DNA from: Burkholderia sp. 4M9327F10
Lineage (GTDB): Bacteria > Pseudomonadota > Gammaproteobacteria > Burkholderiales > Burkholderiaceae
DNA: 64,000 bases
Direction: 5' to 3'
NCBI RefSeq assembly: GCF_005503145.1
Contig: NZ_SCNV01000043.1
Coordinates: 1-64,000 of the forward strand
In this document: positions 1 to 7,158 of the stretch, one piece after another
How positions within the stretch are numbered: the stretch's first letter is position 1
Layout: each line of letters starts with the position of its first letter
Notes under the pieces: generated by a model
Seen by the model: only the letters and a program-made list of their open reading frames with translations
The model's database searches: none
What the model was told of the DNA's origin: nothing
Position numbers and translations under genes: made by a program

Positions 1-1332
1 CTCCCACCCAATCCGCCCAAAAATCACCTTAAGCTTCGCCCCCCGCACCGGATTCAACATAACCGCCTGCGCAACCCTCCCCTGCAAATGCGCCCGAAAA
101 TCCGCACGCCCCTCCCGATTCTGCGAAGCAGCCCCATACCGAACACAATTCGTCAAAATCGCCTTAAGCCTATCGAACTCACTCCGCGCGAGATTCGGAT
201 GCCGGTTCACCACCACCCCAGCCAGGTGTTGCCTGGCACCGCGCCGCATCACCCGCGTCTTGCGCAACTGAATCGAGAATCCCTCTTCGAGCGCGATAGC
301 AGCCACCCGAACTTCAAATCTCTCAATGATCCGCGCCAGATCCTCACCACCAGAAAACGCCAGATCATCCGCATACCGCGTATAACTCGCCCCAACCGCA
401 CGCGCCAGCCCCTCAAGCCGCAGATCAAGCCGATACGCACACAGATTAGCCAGCGCCGGCGACGTAGGCGCACCCTGCGGCAGATGCCGCGTCCGATATC
501 GCTGCCGCTCCAGCCAGTCCATCCTGTCGCGCACATCCGCAGCCAGCAAACGCGCACTGGGAACCCGATTCGTACAAAGTGCAGTAAGAGCCCGCGCAAC
601 TTCCAGCGGATACCCCAACGTCCGCATAAGCGCATGAACACGCGGAGCATGAACCGACGCAAAAAAATCCGCCAGATCAAACCGAACCACCACGGCCTTC
701 CCGGCATGCGGCGCGGCATAAGTCACAGTGTTACGCCCCTTGCGGAACCCATGCACACAATCGTGCACCGGAACCCGCTCAAGCAGACCGTGCAGAATCT
801 TGCGCTGCAGACTCCGCAAGCGCGACTTCGGAATCTCGATCAACCGGCACCGGCCATCGCGCTTCTCGATCGCCTTGTATGTGTAATGGTGCAGCGGCGA
901 ATCTGCACCGCGCGCTGGCACACGCCACCGGTCTGCAAGCCAATCCAACTCGCCAGCCTCGACTTCCAGCCATGCAGCCAAATCACCGAGCGTAGGCAAC
1001 TGCGGCAACGCAACCTCACGCAAGCGCGGCGGAGGCAGCTTCTGCACCGGTGGACGCCGCAGCAGGCGCACGACGAAAGGCCGCGTGTCACTACGCCAGG
1101 CAGCAACGAATCCCGGTGTATTCGCCACCACCATCGACACTTCGCTACTTTCGACGCTATCCCAACGTGCTCCGAAGCGCTTGACCACCTCGCGCACCAA
1201 GCCCAGCATCCAATCCAACCGGACACCTAACGAAGCGCTCATGCGCTCGACCATCGAATCCGGTTCGGCCGGCCCCGCGAGCATGGCGTCGGCAATGGCA
1301 TAGGTGATCTGTTGCAGGGAAGATAAGCGCAT
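1..1332 (-). CDS. Retron reverse transcriptase (3' end cut by window edge)
   Basis: An open frame of 444 codons runs off the left edge without a stop, so the C terminus is missing. It is a retron-type RNA-directed DNA polymerase that would make msDNA from the RNA encoded just upstream. Visible motifs in order: HGFRKGRN (about 194-201), AAPHAGK (206-212, the A-x-x-H retron signature), VRFDLADFF (216-224, first catalytic Asp), LPQGAPTSP (284-292), YTRYADDLAFSG (317-328, catalytic Asp pair) and QHLAGVVVN (368-376). That last segment is normally a VTG triad in retrons; here it reads LAG. The first 145 or so residues precede the polymerase fold and match no domain I recognise. Its layout resembles the long myxobacterial enzymes such as Mx162, from memory rather than alignment. 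The ATG at 1332 is the first in frame after the RNA gene; no clear ribosome binding site is seen. Any effector gene would lie beyond the window. Confidence 0.9.
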   Translation of the reverse strand, partial: MRLSSLQQITYAIADAMLAGPAEPDSMVERMSASLGVRLDWMLGLVREVVKRFGARWDSVESSEVSMVVANTPGFVAAWRSDTRPFVVRLLRRPPVQKLPPPRLREVALPQLPTLGDLAAWLEVEAGELDWLADRWRVPARGADSPLHHYTYKAIEKRDGRCRLIEIPKSRLRSLQRKILHGLLERVPVHDCVHGFRKGRNTVTYAAPHAGKAVVVRFDLADFFASVHAPRVHALMRTLGYPLEVARALTALCTNRVPSARLLAADVRDRMDWLERQRYRTRHLPQGAPTSPALANLCAYRLDLRLEGLARAVGASYTRYADDLAFSGGEDLARIIERFEVRVAAIALEEGFSIQLRKTRVMRRGARQHLAGVVVNRHPNLARSEFDRLKAILTNCVRYGAASQNREGRADFRAHLQGRVAQAVMLNPVRGAKLKVIFGRIGWE

Positions 1333-1347
1333 AGCGTGAAATGAGGC

Positions 1348-1510
1348 GGGCCGGCGAGTCAACGCGTCTGGTGCTGCGTGAGCTCTCTTGCGTAGGACGC
1401 AAAGCTGGCTCATGCGACGAACTGCGGAGATCATGCCGATCCACGGGGTAGCCCCGTAGTGCCTGGAACGTTGACTGCCCGGCCCTTGGCAAGCTTGACC
1501 CGCCGTCCCG
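1348..1510 (-). ncRNA. Putative retron msr-msd RNA
   Basis: This non-coding stretch directly upstream of the reverse transcriptase has the expected retron architecture. The first bases after the predicted transcription start (about 1510) form an a1 arm at 1495-1509. It pairs with an a2 arm at 1348-1362 over 15 positions, with one mismatch and one G-U. Directly after a1, in transcript direction, comes AGC, whose G (complement of 1494) is the candidate 2',5'-branch nucleotide. A stem of 8 bp with loop CUA follows (1441-1459, msr-like). Then comes a longer hairpin whose inner 6-bp stem (TTGCGT/ACGCAA, 1388-1402) is enclosed by a GC-rich outer stem (1408-1415 with 1376-1383), which is msd-like. 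The exact msr/msd boundary cannot be set by eye. Confidence 0.78.
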
Positions 1511-1517
1511 CGAGGTG

Positions 1518-1546
1518 ACAATAATCGAGCGCCAAACGGCTGTCAA
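1518..1546 (-). promoter_or_regulatory. Sigma70 promoter of the retron
   Basis: On the minus strand a perfect -35 TTGACA (1541-1546) and a -10 TATTGT (1518-1523) are separated by 17 bases. Transcription would start near 1510, at the outer edge of the a1 repeat, so RNA and reverse transcriptase would be one transcript. Confidence 0.8.
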
Positions 1547-1657
1547 CGCTCGGGTCTATTCGCGCACTTTTAAGATAGATGAGACTCGACTTCGCGCGTT
1601 ATGCGCTCGACACCGATGCGCCGGCCAGGCATCAGTTGTCGTGCGTGTCATCGGAGA

Positions 1658-1969
1658 TCAAACCCGCCCCGGTATCTCCAGATCCAGCAACGCCGAACTA
1701 ACCGATTTCCCGTGCGCATCAATCGCCAGCGAACGCGTCACCCCACCCCCAAGCGCATTTTTCAAAACAAAATTCATCGCACCGATCAGCGGCAGCTCAT
1801 AGCGAATCACTTCACCACGCACGACATCGCTCAGATGGGCCTTAACCCGCTCCGCCGTGACATGCAAAAGCAGATGCGCATAGTCCTGCTCGTCATAGCA
1901 GATCACCGACACATTCAGCGTATCGCCCTTATCTCCAGTCCGCGAATGCGCGAGTTCCCTTAGCTTCAT
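1658..1969 (-). CDS. AtuA-related small protein
   Basis: This 103-residue protein matches the small domain that follows AtuA/DUF1446 proteins, either fused or as a separate gene. The N terminus MKLRELAHSRTGDKGD and the later NALGGG segment are typical. I chose the ATG at 1969 because GGAGG lies 7 bases upstream. A longer reading starting at 1990 would begin inside the preceding gene and leave the Shine-Dalgarno inside the coding region. The gene follows the AtuA gene by one base (stop at 1971-1973), so the two products are probably made together and may form one complex. The biochemical role is not established; AtuA is linked to acyclic terpene utilisation in Pseudomonas. Confidence 0.82.
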   Translation of the reverse strand: MKLRELAHSRTGDKGDTLNVSVICYDEQDYAHLLLHVTAERVKAHLSDVVRGEVIRYELPLIGAMNFVLKNALGGGVTRSLAIDAHGKSVSSALLDLEIPGRV

Positions 1970-1970
1970 C

Positions 1971-3329
1971 TCAAACCTCCACGATCTCAAACGTGGGCTT
2001 CACCAGATCGCGCGGCAATAATACCGATTGCACAGCGACAACCTCGCGAGTGCTTTTACTCACACCACCGCCACCAGCCGGACCATTGGTATACAGCGTT
2101 TCCACTTCATTGCCTATCCGAACGGCATCTGCTTTGGACAATGTCCTCCCCGTCACACGAACCCTAACTTCATAAGGTTCCGCGTGGAAGCCACCAAGGG
2201 TCGACCCATAAAGCGAATCCACACCCATCAAATCAAAGCGCAGTTCACTCACATCCACCCCAATGATCGTCAGCCGCTCGCGCACGACATCCAGCGCTAA
2301 CCGGCCACGCGCAACCGCGCCAGGACCACCATAAGAAATCTGTCCTTCGCCGATATACCCATCAACATAAGCCACCGAAACCTTAAGCGTTGCAGTGCGC
2401 TGCGTACCGCGCCCACCCACAACCCTCACACGATCCTTGCCCTCCTCCACAATCCTCACTTGCGTAAAATCGGCCACCACATCAGGCTGCAGATAGCGCT
2501 GCGGGTCGTGGATCTCATAGAGCAGTTGCTCCTTGCAGGTCGCAGGCGTCACGAAGCCCCCCGCATGCTCAACCTTGGTGATAACCACAGAGCCATCCGC
2601 CGACACCTCACCAATCGGAAACCCCAGTCGCGCGAGACCCGCAACGTCTTTAAACCCAGGATCAGCAAAGTACCCACCGGTAATCTGCCCGGCGCACTCC
2701 ATCAGATGCCCAACCACAGTCGCTTGCCCAAGCCGGTCCCAATCGTCAAATCCCCAGCCGAACTCATGAATCAACGGCGCGGTGAACAGCGACGGATCCG
2801 CCGCACGTCCGGTCAGCACAACGTCCGCACCTGCTTCCAGCGCTGCCACAATCGGCGCAGCGCCAAGATAAGCGTTGGCGCTCACGATGCGCTCGTCGAA
2901 CCCAGCCACGGCTTCGCCCGACTCTTCAAAGTGGCAATCACCGCGCCGCACCACATCGAGCACATCGTCACCGGTCACCGCAGCGACCTTCAAACCACCC
3001 AACCCAAGTGCTTTAGCGATCGAAGCCGTCTTACGCGCCGCAGCCAACGGATTAGCCGCGCCCATATTGGAGACGATCCGCACGCCATTACGCCTTGCAA
3101 CCGGCAACACCGCCTGCATGCGCGCTTCAAGCAGCGGGTCGTACCCACTCTCAGGATCAATGCGTCGAGCCTGCTGCGCCAGCGCAATCGTTCGCTCAGC
3201 CAGGCATTCGAACACGAGATAATCGAGCGCGCCGTGCGTCGCCAGTTCTACCGCAGGCTCGATGCGGTCGCCCGAATACCCGGCGCCGGCGCCAATCCTG
3301 ACAACCCGAGAAGGACTCGCTGTATTCAT
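1971..3329 (-). CDS. Acyclic terpene utilisation AtuA family protein (DUF1446)
   Basis: The 452-residue protein has the normal length and glycine-rich opening of the AtuA/DUF1446 family (RIGAGAGYSGDRIEPA near residues 11-26). The family takes its name from a Pseudomonas gene for citronellol/geraniol degradation, but many members sit in unrelated carboxylate-utilisation loci and their reaction is unknown. Here it lies 15 bases downstream of a CitMHS transporter and is followed immediately by its small partner, with a divergent LysR gene beyond the transporter. That context suggests uptake and catabolism of a di- or tricarboxylate rather than a terpene; this is inference. The ATG at 3329 gives the family's usual N terminus, although no strong Shine-Dalgarno is visible. 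Confidence 0.85.
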   Translation of the reverse strand: MNTASPSRVVRIGAGAGYSGDRIEPAVELATHGALDYLVFECLAERTIALAQQARRIDPESGYDPLLEARMQAVLPVARRNGVRIVSNMGAANPLAAARKTASIAKALGLGGLKVAAVTGDDVLDVVRRGDCHFEESGEAVAGFDERIVSANAYLGAAPIVAALEAGADVVLTGRAADPSLFTAPLIHEFGWGFDDWDRLGQATVVGHLMECAGQITGGYFADPGFKDVAGLARLGFPIGEVSADGSVVITKVEHAGGFVTPATCKEQLLYEIHDPQRYLQPDVVADFTQVRIVEEGKDRVRVVGGRGTQRTATLKVSVAYVDGYIGEGQISYGGPGAVARGRLALDVVRERLTIIGVDVSELRFDLMGVDSLYGSTLGGFHAEPYEVRVRVTGRTLSKADAVRIGNEVETLYTNGPAGGGGVSKSTREVVAVQSVLLPRDLVKPTFEIVEV

Positions 3330-3344
3330 TGCAGTTCAACTCGA

Positions 3345-4685
3345 TCAAAGAGGAAAAATACCCAGCACGACACAGGCGATCGTCATCACAATCGATGCGC
3401 CGAACAGGAGAGGAAAGGTGAACTTCTGATGGTCCGCGAGATCGATGCCGGTCAACCCGCACACGAGGAAGGTCGCGGGTGTCAACGGACTAATCGGAAA
3501 GCCGGTGGTCATCTGGCCCAGCAACGCCGCCTGGCCGATCTTCACTGCGGGCACGCCCAGTTGGCCCGCCACTTCAGCAATCACAGGCAAGACACCGAAG
3601 TAGAAAGAGTCCGGATCGAACAACAGGCTGAGCGGCATCGAAACCAGACCGAGCACAACCGGAATATGCGAGGCCATCGCGGCCGGCACGAAACCCACAG
3701 CCGTTTGCGCCATCGCCTTGAGCATTCCACTGCCTTGCATCACACCGGTAAAAACCCCGGCCGCGAGCAGAATCCCCGCCATCATCAACGCCGCGCGCGC
3801 ATGCGCATCAATCCGCTGGCGCTGCATCTCGACATTCGGATAGTTCACGAGCAACGCCACGCACAGTCCAACCATGAAAACGAGCGCAGGCGGGACTTTC
3901 TCGCCCATCACAACCATCGAACCCAACACGATCACGGTCAGCACAATGTTGAACCAGAAGTTGCGCGGCCTGCGCAGCGCCTTCTGTTCCTCGCTCAGTT
4001 CGCGTTGCGGCATGGGCACGCTGCCCGCGGCTGCCGTGAGTCCAAGGCGTCTCTCTTCGCGGCGTCCGAGCCAGAAAGCCATCCCGAACACAAACACGAG
4101 ACCAATGATCTGCACCGGAATCAGCGGATTGAATAGCTCGGAAATCGGCAGATGCAGCGAGGCCGAGGCGCGGATCATCGGCCCAGTCCACGGCAGGAAA
4201 TTGATGCCTGCCGCCATCGACGCCGCCGCCGCCAGCACGCGCCGGTCCATGTTCAGGCGGTCGTAGAGCGGCAGCATCGCCGGGATGGTGACGAGAAAGC
4301 ACACCGCGCCTGAACCATCGAGGTGGATCAGCAGCGCAAGCAGCGTCGTGCCCACGACAATGCGTGTCGGCCGGGTGCCGACGGTGCGCAGGATGCGGTC
4401 GATGATCGGATCGAGCGTGCCGGCATCGGTAATCGTGCCGAAATAGAGAATCGCAAACACGAACATACCGACCACGGGCGCGAGGCTCTTCAGCCCGTCG
4501 ATCACGAACTTGCTGGTTTGCAGCCCGAAGCCGCCGATCAGCGAGGCCGCAATCGGCACGATGATCAGCGCGACCAGTGGCGACATGCGTTTGGAAAGGA
4601 TCGCCGCGAGCAGAACGACGATGGTGGCCAGACCCAGTAGTGGCAGCACGTGGATGTCTCCGATCTTGTCTTTTAGTACCGACAA
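3345..4685 (-). CDS. CitMHS-family citrate/carboxylate transporter
   Basis: A 446-residue inner-membrane protein with about 11-12 hydrophobic segments spread over its whole length, matching the citrate-Mg2+:H+ / citrate-Ca2+:H+ symporter family. Family-like features are the LIHLDGSGAV segment near residues 118-127 and the LPWTGPMIRA segment near 163-172. It probably imports a (metal-complexed) carboxylate. It heads an operon with the two AtuA-type genes and is divergent from a LysR gene, the common arrangement for inducible carboxylate uptake. The start is uncertain: 4685 is a TTG, and no ATG lies at a sensible position in frame; a GTG further in (residue 13) is an alternative. Confidence 0.87.
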   Translation of the reverse strand: MSVLKDKIGDIHVLPLLGLATIVVLLAAILSKRMSPLVALIIVPIAASLIGGFGLQTSKFVIDGLKSLAPVVGMFVFAILYFGTITDAGTLDPIIDRILRTVGTRPTRIVVGTTLLALLIHLDGSGAVCFLVTIPAMLPLYDRLNMDRRVLAAAASMAAGINFLPWTGPMIRASASLHLPISELFNPLIPVQIIGLVFVFGMAFWLGRREERRLGLTAAAGSVPMPQRELSEEQKALRRPRNFWFNIVLTVIVLGSMVVMGEKVPPALVFMVGLCVALLVNYPNVEMQRQRIDAHARAALMMAGILLAAGVFTGVMQGSGMLKAMAQTAVGFVPAAMASHIPVVLGLVSMPLSLLFDPDSFYFGVLPVIAEVAGQLGVPAVKIGQAALLGQMTTGFPISPLTPATFLVCGLTGIDLADHQKFTFPLLFGASIVMTIACVVLGIFPL

Positions 4686-4748
4686 GCGTAGGTTCCATGC
4701 ATGAATAGAGCAATTGAAATGATTTGATCGCAGTAATCACACTTCGTA

Positions 4749-5660
4749 ATGGATCTGAATCTTCGCGAAATCCGCGCCTTTATCGCCGTTGCCGAAGCGG
4801 GCAGCTTTACGCGCGCCGCCGTGCGTCTGCACCTGTCCCAGCCTGCCTTGACGGTGCAGATTCGCCGGCTCGAGGAGACCTTGGGTGCGCGCCTTTTTGA
4901 CCGCAACAGCCGCAACGTCGCACTGACGCCGGTGGGAAGGGAACTGCTGCCGGTACTGCAAAAGTCGCTGCGGGAGATGGAGCACGTGCTGCTCGACGCA
5001 CGTGCGTTGAGCGATGGCTCGACCGGTACGGTGCGCATTGCCTGCTTGCCGTCCTTCGCCGCCAGCCTGCTGCCGGATCTTGTGCGTGAGTTCAGACGCG
5101 AGGTGCCGGGCGCGGCGTTCGATATCCGCGATGTGGTCGCAAGCGTCGTCAATCGCCTGGTGCGTAGCGAGGAGGCGGATCTGGGGCTAACCGGCGGCGA
5201 GCTGGTCGATCCCTCGCTCGAAGTGCTGTATGCCGGTGAGGACAAGCTGTGTATCGTTTGTCCGGCCGGTCACCCGCTCGCTCGCAAGCGCCGCATCACG
5301 CTGGAAAGCCTCGTGGATCATCCGCTCGTGCTGACCGCGGCGGGCACGAGCGTGCGCGCTGTCGTCGACGCCGCGTTCGAACAGGCGGGCGTAGCGCCCG
5401 TCCTCACCTGTGAACCGACGTACATGATGACTGCCGTCGCAATGGTCCGCGCCGGTTTGGGCCTGACCATCCTGCCGCGTTCATCACGAGAGATTCTCGC
5501 GGAATCGAGCGTGGTCGCGCGCGTGATCGACGATCCGCGCTTCGTCCGTCCTATTGCGCTCATCAAGAAGCGGGGCAGAACGCTGCCGCCGGTTTCGGAA
5601 GCGTTCGTGGCCGCAATTTCCCCGGCATTGGAACAGACGAAAGCAGCGAAGGGCAGGTAG
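4749..5660 (+). CDS. LysR-family transcriptional regulator
   Basis: A 303-residue protein of standard LysR length. The winged helix-turn-helix covers about residues 4-62 (FTRAAVRLHLSQPALTVQI is the recognition region), followed by a periplasmic-binding-protein-like effector domain from about 90. It is transcribed away from the CitMHS-AtuA operon across a 63-base gap, so it is the likely activator of that operon and would respond to the transported carboxylate or a product of it. The inducer cannot be read from sequence. Confidence 0.93.
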   Translation: MDLNLREIRAFIAVAEAGSFTRAAVRLHLSQPALTVQIRRLEETLGARLFDRNSRNVALTPVGRELLPVLQKSLREMEHVLLDARALSDGSTGTVRIACLPSFAASLLPDLVREFRREVPGAAFDIRDVVASVVNRLVRSEEADLGLTGGELVDPSLEVLYAGEDKLCIVCPAGHPLARKRRITLESLVDHPLVLTAAGTSVRAVVDAAFEQAGVAPVLTCEPTYMMTAVAMVRAGLGLTILPRSSREILAESSVVARVIDDPRFVRPIALIKKRGRTLPPVSEAFVAAISPALEQTKAAKGR

Positions 5661-5671
5661 CTGGAAGCGAG

Positions 5672-5680
5672 TTATCCACA
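5672..5680 (+). promoter_or_regulatory. Perfect DnaA box
   Basis: TTATCCACA, identical to the consensus DnaA box, lies 11 bases after the stop of the LysR gene. A second identical box occurs 184 bases downstream in the same orientation. Confidence 0.6.
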
Positions 5681-5855
5681 TCCGCATCTGGACAACCACG
5701 GGATAAGGCCCCTAACTTCCTGTGGGCCGAACTTTGATAAAGCAGCGGCCCTCGCAAGAGCCGCAAAAGTTGTCCCTGGCTCAGGATGCCTGTTCACGAT
5801 CCGCCCTAAGGGTTATGGAATCCCTAGAGCGTTGATCTAGCAATGAAGATTGGAG

Positions 5856-5864
5856 TTATCCACA
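5856..5864 (+). promoter_or_regulatory. Second perfect DnaA box beside an AT-rich tract
   Basis: A second TTATCCACA in the 337-base gap 5661-5997. It is followed at about 5880-5930 by a strikingly AT-rich stretch (tatatatatgtata and flanks) in otherwise GC-rich DNA. No gene is seen in the gap. The roles open to it are DnaA titration or transcriptional control; it is not the usual chromosomal origin context, as dnaA, rnpA and parAB are absent. Confidence 0.55.
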
Positions 5865-5997
5865 GAGAACACCTGCCCTTGTTAACTATTACTACGTATA
5901 TATATGTATACAGAGAAAAACAAAAGCAAGGCACACGCTTGCAGCATTCGCTCCGCGCAAATGCGTGGCAAGCGCGCACTCAACCGTACCTAAAGCA

Positions 5998-6852
5998 TCA
6001 GGCCAGCGGTAAGCAAATCTCCGTCACCAGATCAGACGGCGCAGTGTCTTTAGGGTTGTTCAGATACTCTTCAAACGCAGGTGCATCCGCCGCCTCGTGT
6101 CCGGACTGCACCAGCCATTCCCCATACAGCCATTGATAAGCCGCGGCCATATCCGCATACGGTCCCTTGTGCTGCAATACCGCGTAGCGTCCACCGCGCA
6201 GAGGCGTCAGAGAAACCGGCGCCGCCACCTCAACCGCATGCGGCAACACCACGCCAGCCTTCGACCGCAACGCCGCTTCGGCCACGACACCCGGATCGTC
6301 ATAGTAAATGCCGACCATCCGCATCTCAGGACAAAGCAGGTCTCGCGCAGCCAGCCACCCCATCAGCGCATCGAAGGCCTTGCCGATCTGCATATACGAA
6401 CCGACGTGATCGACGGTCACCACCTGAGTGGCCGGCACGTCCCGAATCACCACTTCACGCATCACCATTTCATCGTCTCCTGATCGTGCCGGCCGAAACC
6501 GGTTATGTGTGCCCTGCTTGCGATATTGCGCGGGCGGCATGCCGAACATCGCCCGAAACGTCCTCGAAAACGACTGCAAGCTGCTATACCCCGAGCGTTC
6601 GGCAATCTGCGCAATCGGCATTGAGCCGTTCGCGAGATATCCCGCCGCGCGATGCAAGCGCAACCTGCGCACGGTCGCGGCCACCGTTTCGCCGTACATC
6701 GCCTGGTAAATGCGGTGCCAGTGATAGGGCGACAAGCACGCGATCTCCGCGAGCCGGTCGATATCGAGCGGCTCGTCGAGATGATCGTAAATATGGTCGA
6801 GCACGCGGTTCAAACGCGCTTCGTAGCGTGCTCGCTGGCTAAGGTCATTCAT
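5998..6852 (-). CDS. AraC-family regulator with GyrI-like ligand domain
   Basis: A 284-residue protein in the Rob/SoxS-plus-GyrI layout. The N-terminal AraC DNA-binding domain has two helix-turn-helices, about residues 12-112, with LAEIACLSPYHWHRIYQAM and IAERSGYSSLQSFSRTFRAM. A C-terminal GyrI-like/effector-binding domain follows (about 130-284) with the usual GPY motif. Such proteins bind small, often lipophilic ligands and activate efflux or stress genes. It is divergent from the ethanolamine genes, so it could regulate eat-eutBC. The 306-base gap shows no obvious operator, and an unrelated target is equally possible. Confidence 0.88.
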   Translation of the reverse strand: MNDLSQRARYEARLNRVLDHIYDHLDEPLDIDRLAEIACLSPYHWHRIYQAMYGETVAATVRRLRLHRAAGYLANGSMPIAQIAERSGYSSLQSFSRTFRAMFGMPPAQYRKQGTHNRFRPARSGDDEMVMREVVIRDVPATQVVTVDHVGSYMQIGKAFDALMGWLAARDLLCPEMRMVGIYYDDPGVVAEAALRSKAGVVLPHAVEVAAPVSLTPLRGGRYAVLQHKGPYADMAAAYQWLYGEWLVQSGHEAADAPAFEEYLNNPKDTAPSDLVTEICLPLA

Positions 6853-7158
6853 ATCGGTGGCAAGGAGAGCAGGCGTTGTATAGGAGCCAAGTTAGCACGT
6901 CCGGCTTTACCAAATCCTGCGGACTTTTCTACGGCTGCTAGATCACTAAAGCAAAAAATCGACCCAAACGGTGCTGCGCCGCAATAGGCTCCTCCTCTCA
7001 CTGAAGGGCAAACCCGCAACATCTCCCCACCCAGCGATCTTTGCCGATTTTCGATAACGCCTCGATTAATGGCTCACTACCATCGCCTGAAACCTGACCG
7101 CTCACGCCCGCACCTTGCGGCGCGCAGCACAACAAGCGGCCAACCCAGGGAGCTCTCA
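6853..7158. other. Gap between AraC regulator and eat; no gene seen
   Basis: A 306-base divergent intergenic region. I see no convincing -35/-10 pair, sigma54 element or palindrome, and no short ORF with a ribosome binding site. An in-frame ATG at 7069 would extend the permease by 30 residues but lacks a Shine-Dalgarno. Confidence 0.5.

Noticed and set aside
1157..1546. 129-codon minus-strand ORF across the retron RNA
   Set aside because: It overlaps the RNA gene and the reverse transcriptase in another frame; the RT frame has full catalytic motifs.
2460..4136. 558-codon plus-strand ORF
   Set aside because: It lies antisense to the AtuA and CitMHS genes, is rich in Arg/His/Gln as expected of a GC-rich shadow frame, and has no recognisable domain.
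5661..5997. Second-chromosome or plasmid replication origin
   Set aside because: Only two DnaA boxes and no parAB, repA or iteron array; neighbours are a LysR and an AraC gene.
5843..6136. 97-codon plus-strand ORF
   Set aside because: It runs into the AraC-type gene antisense, has no ribosome site and no protein-like composition.
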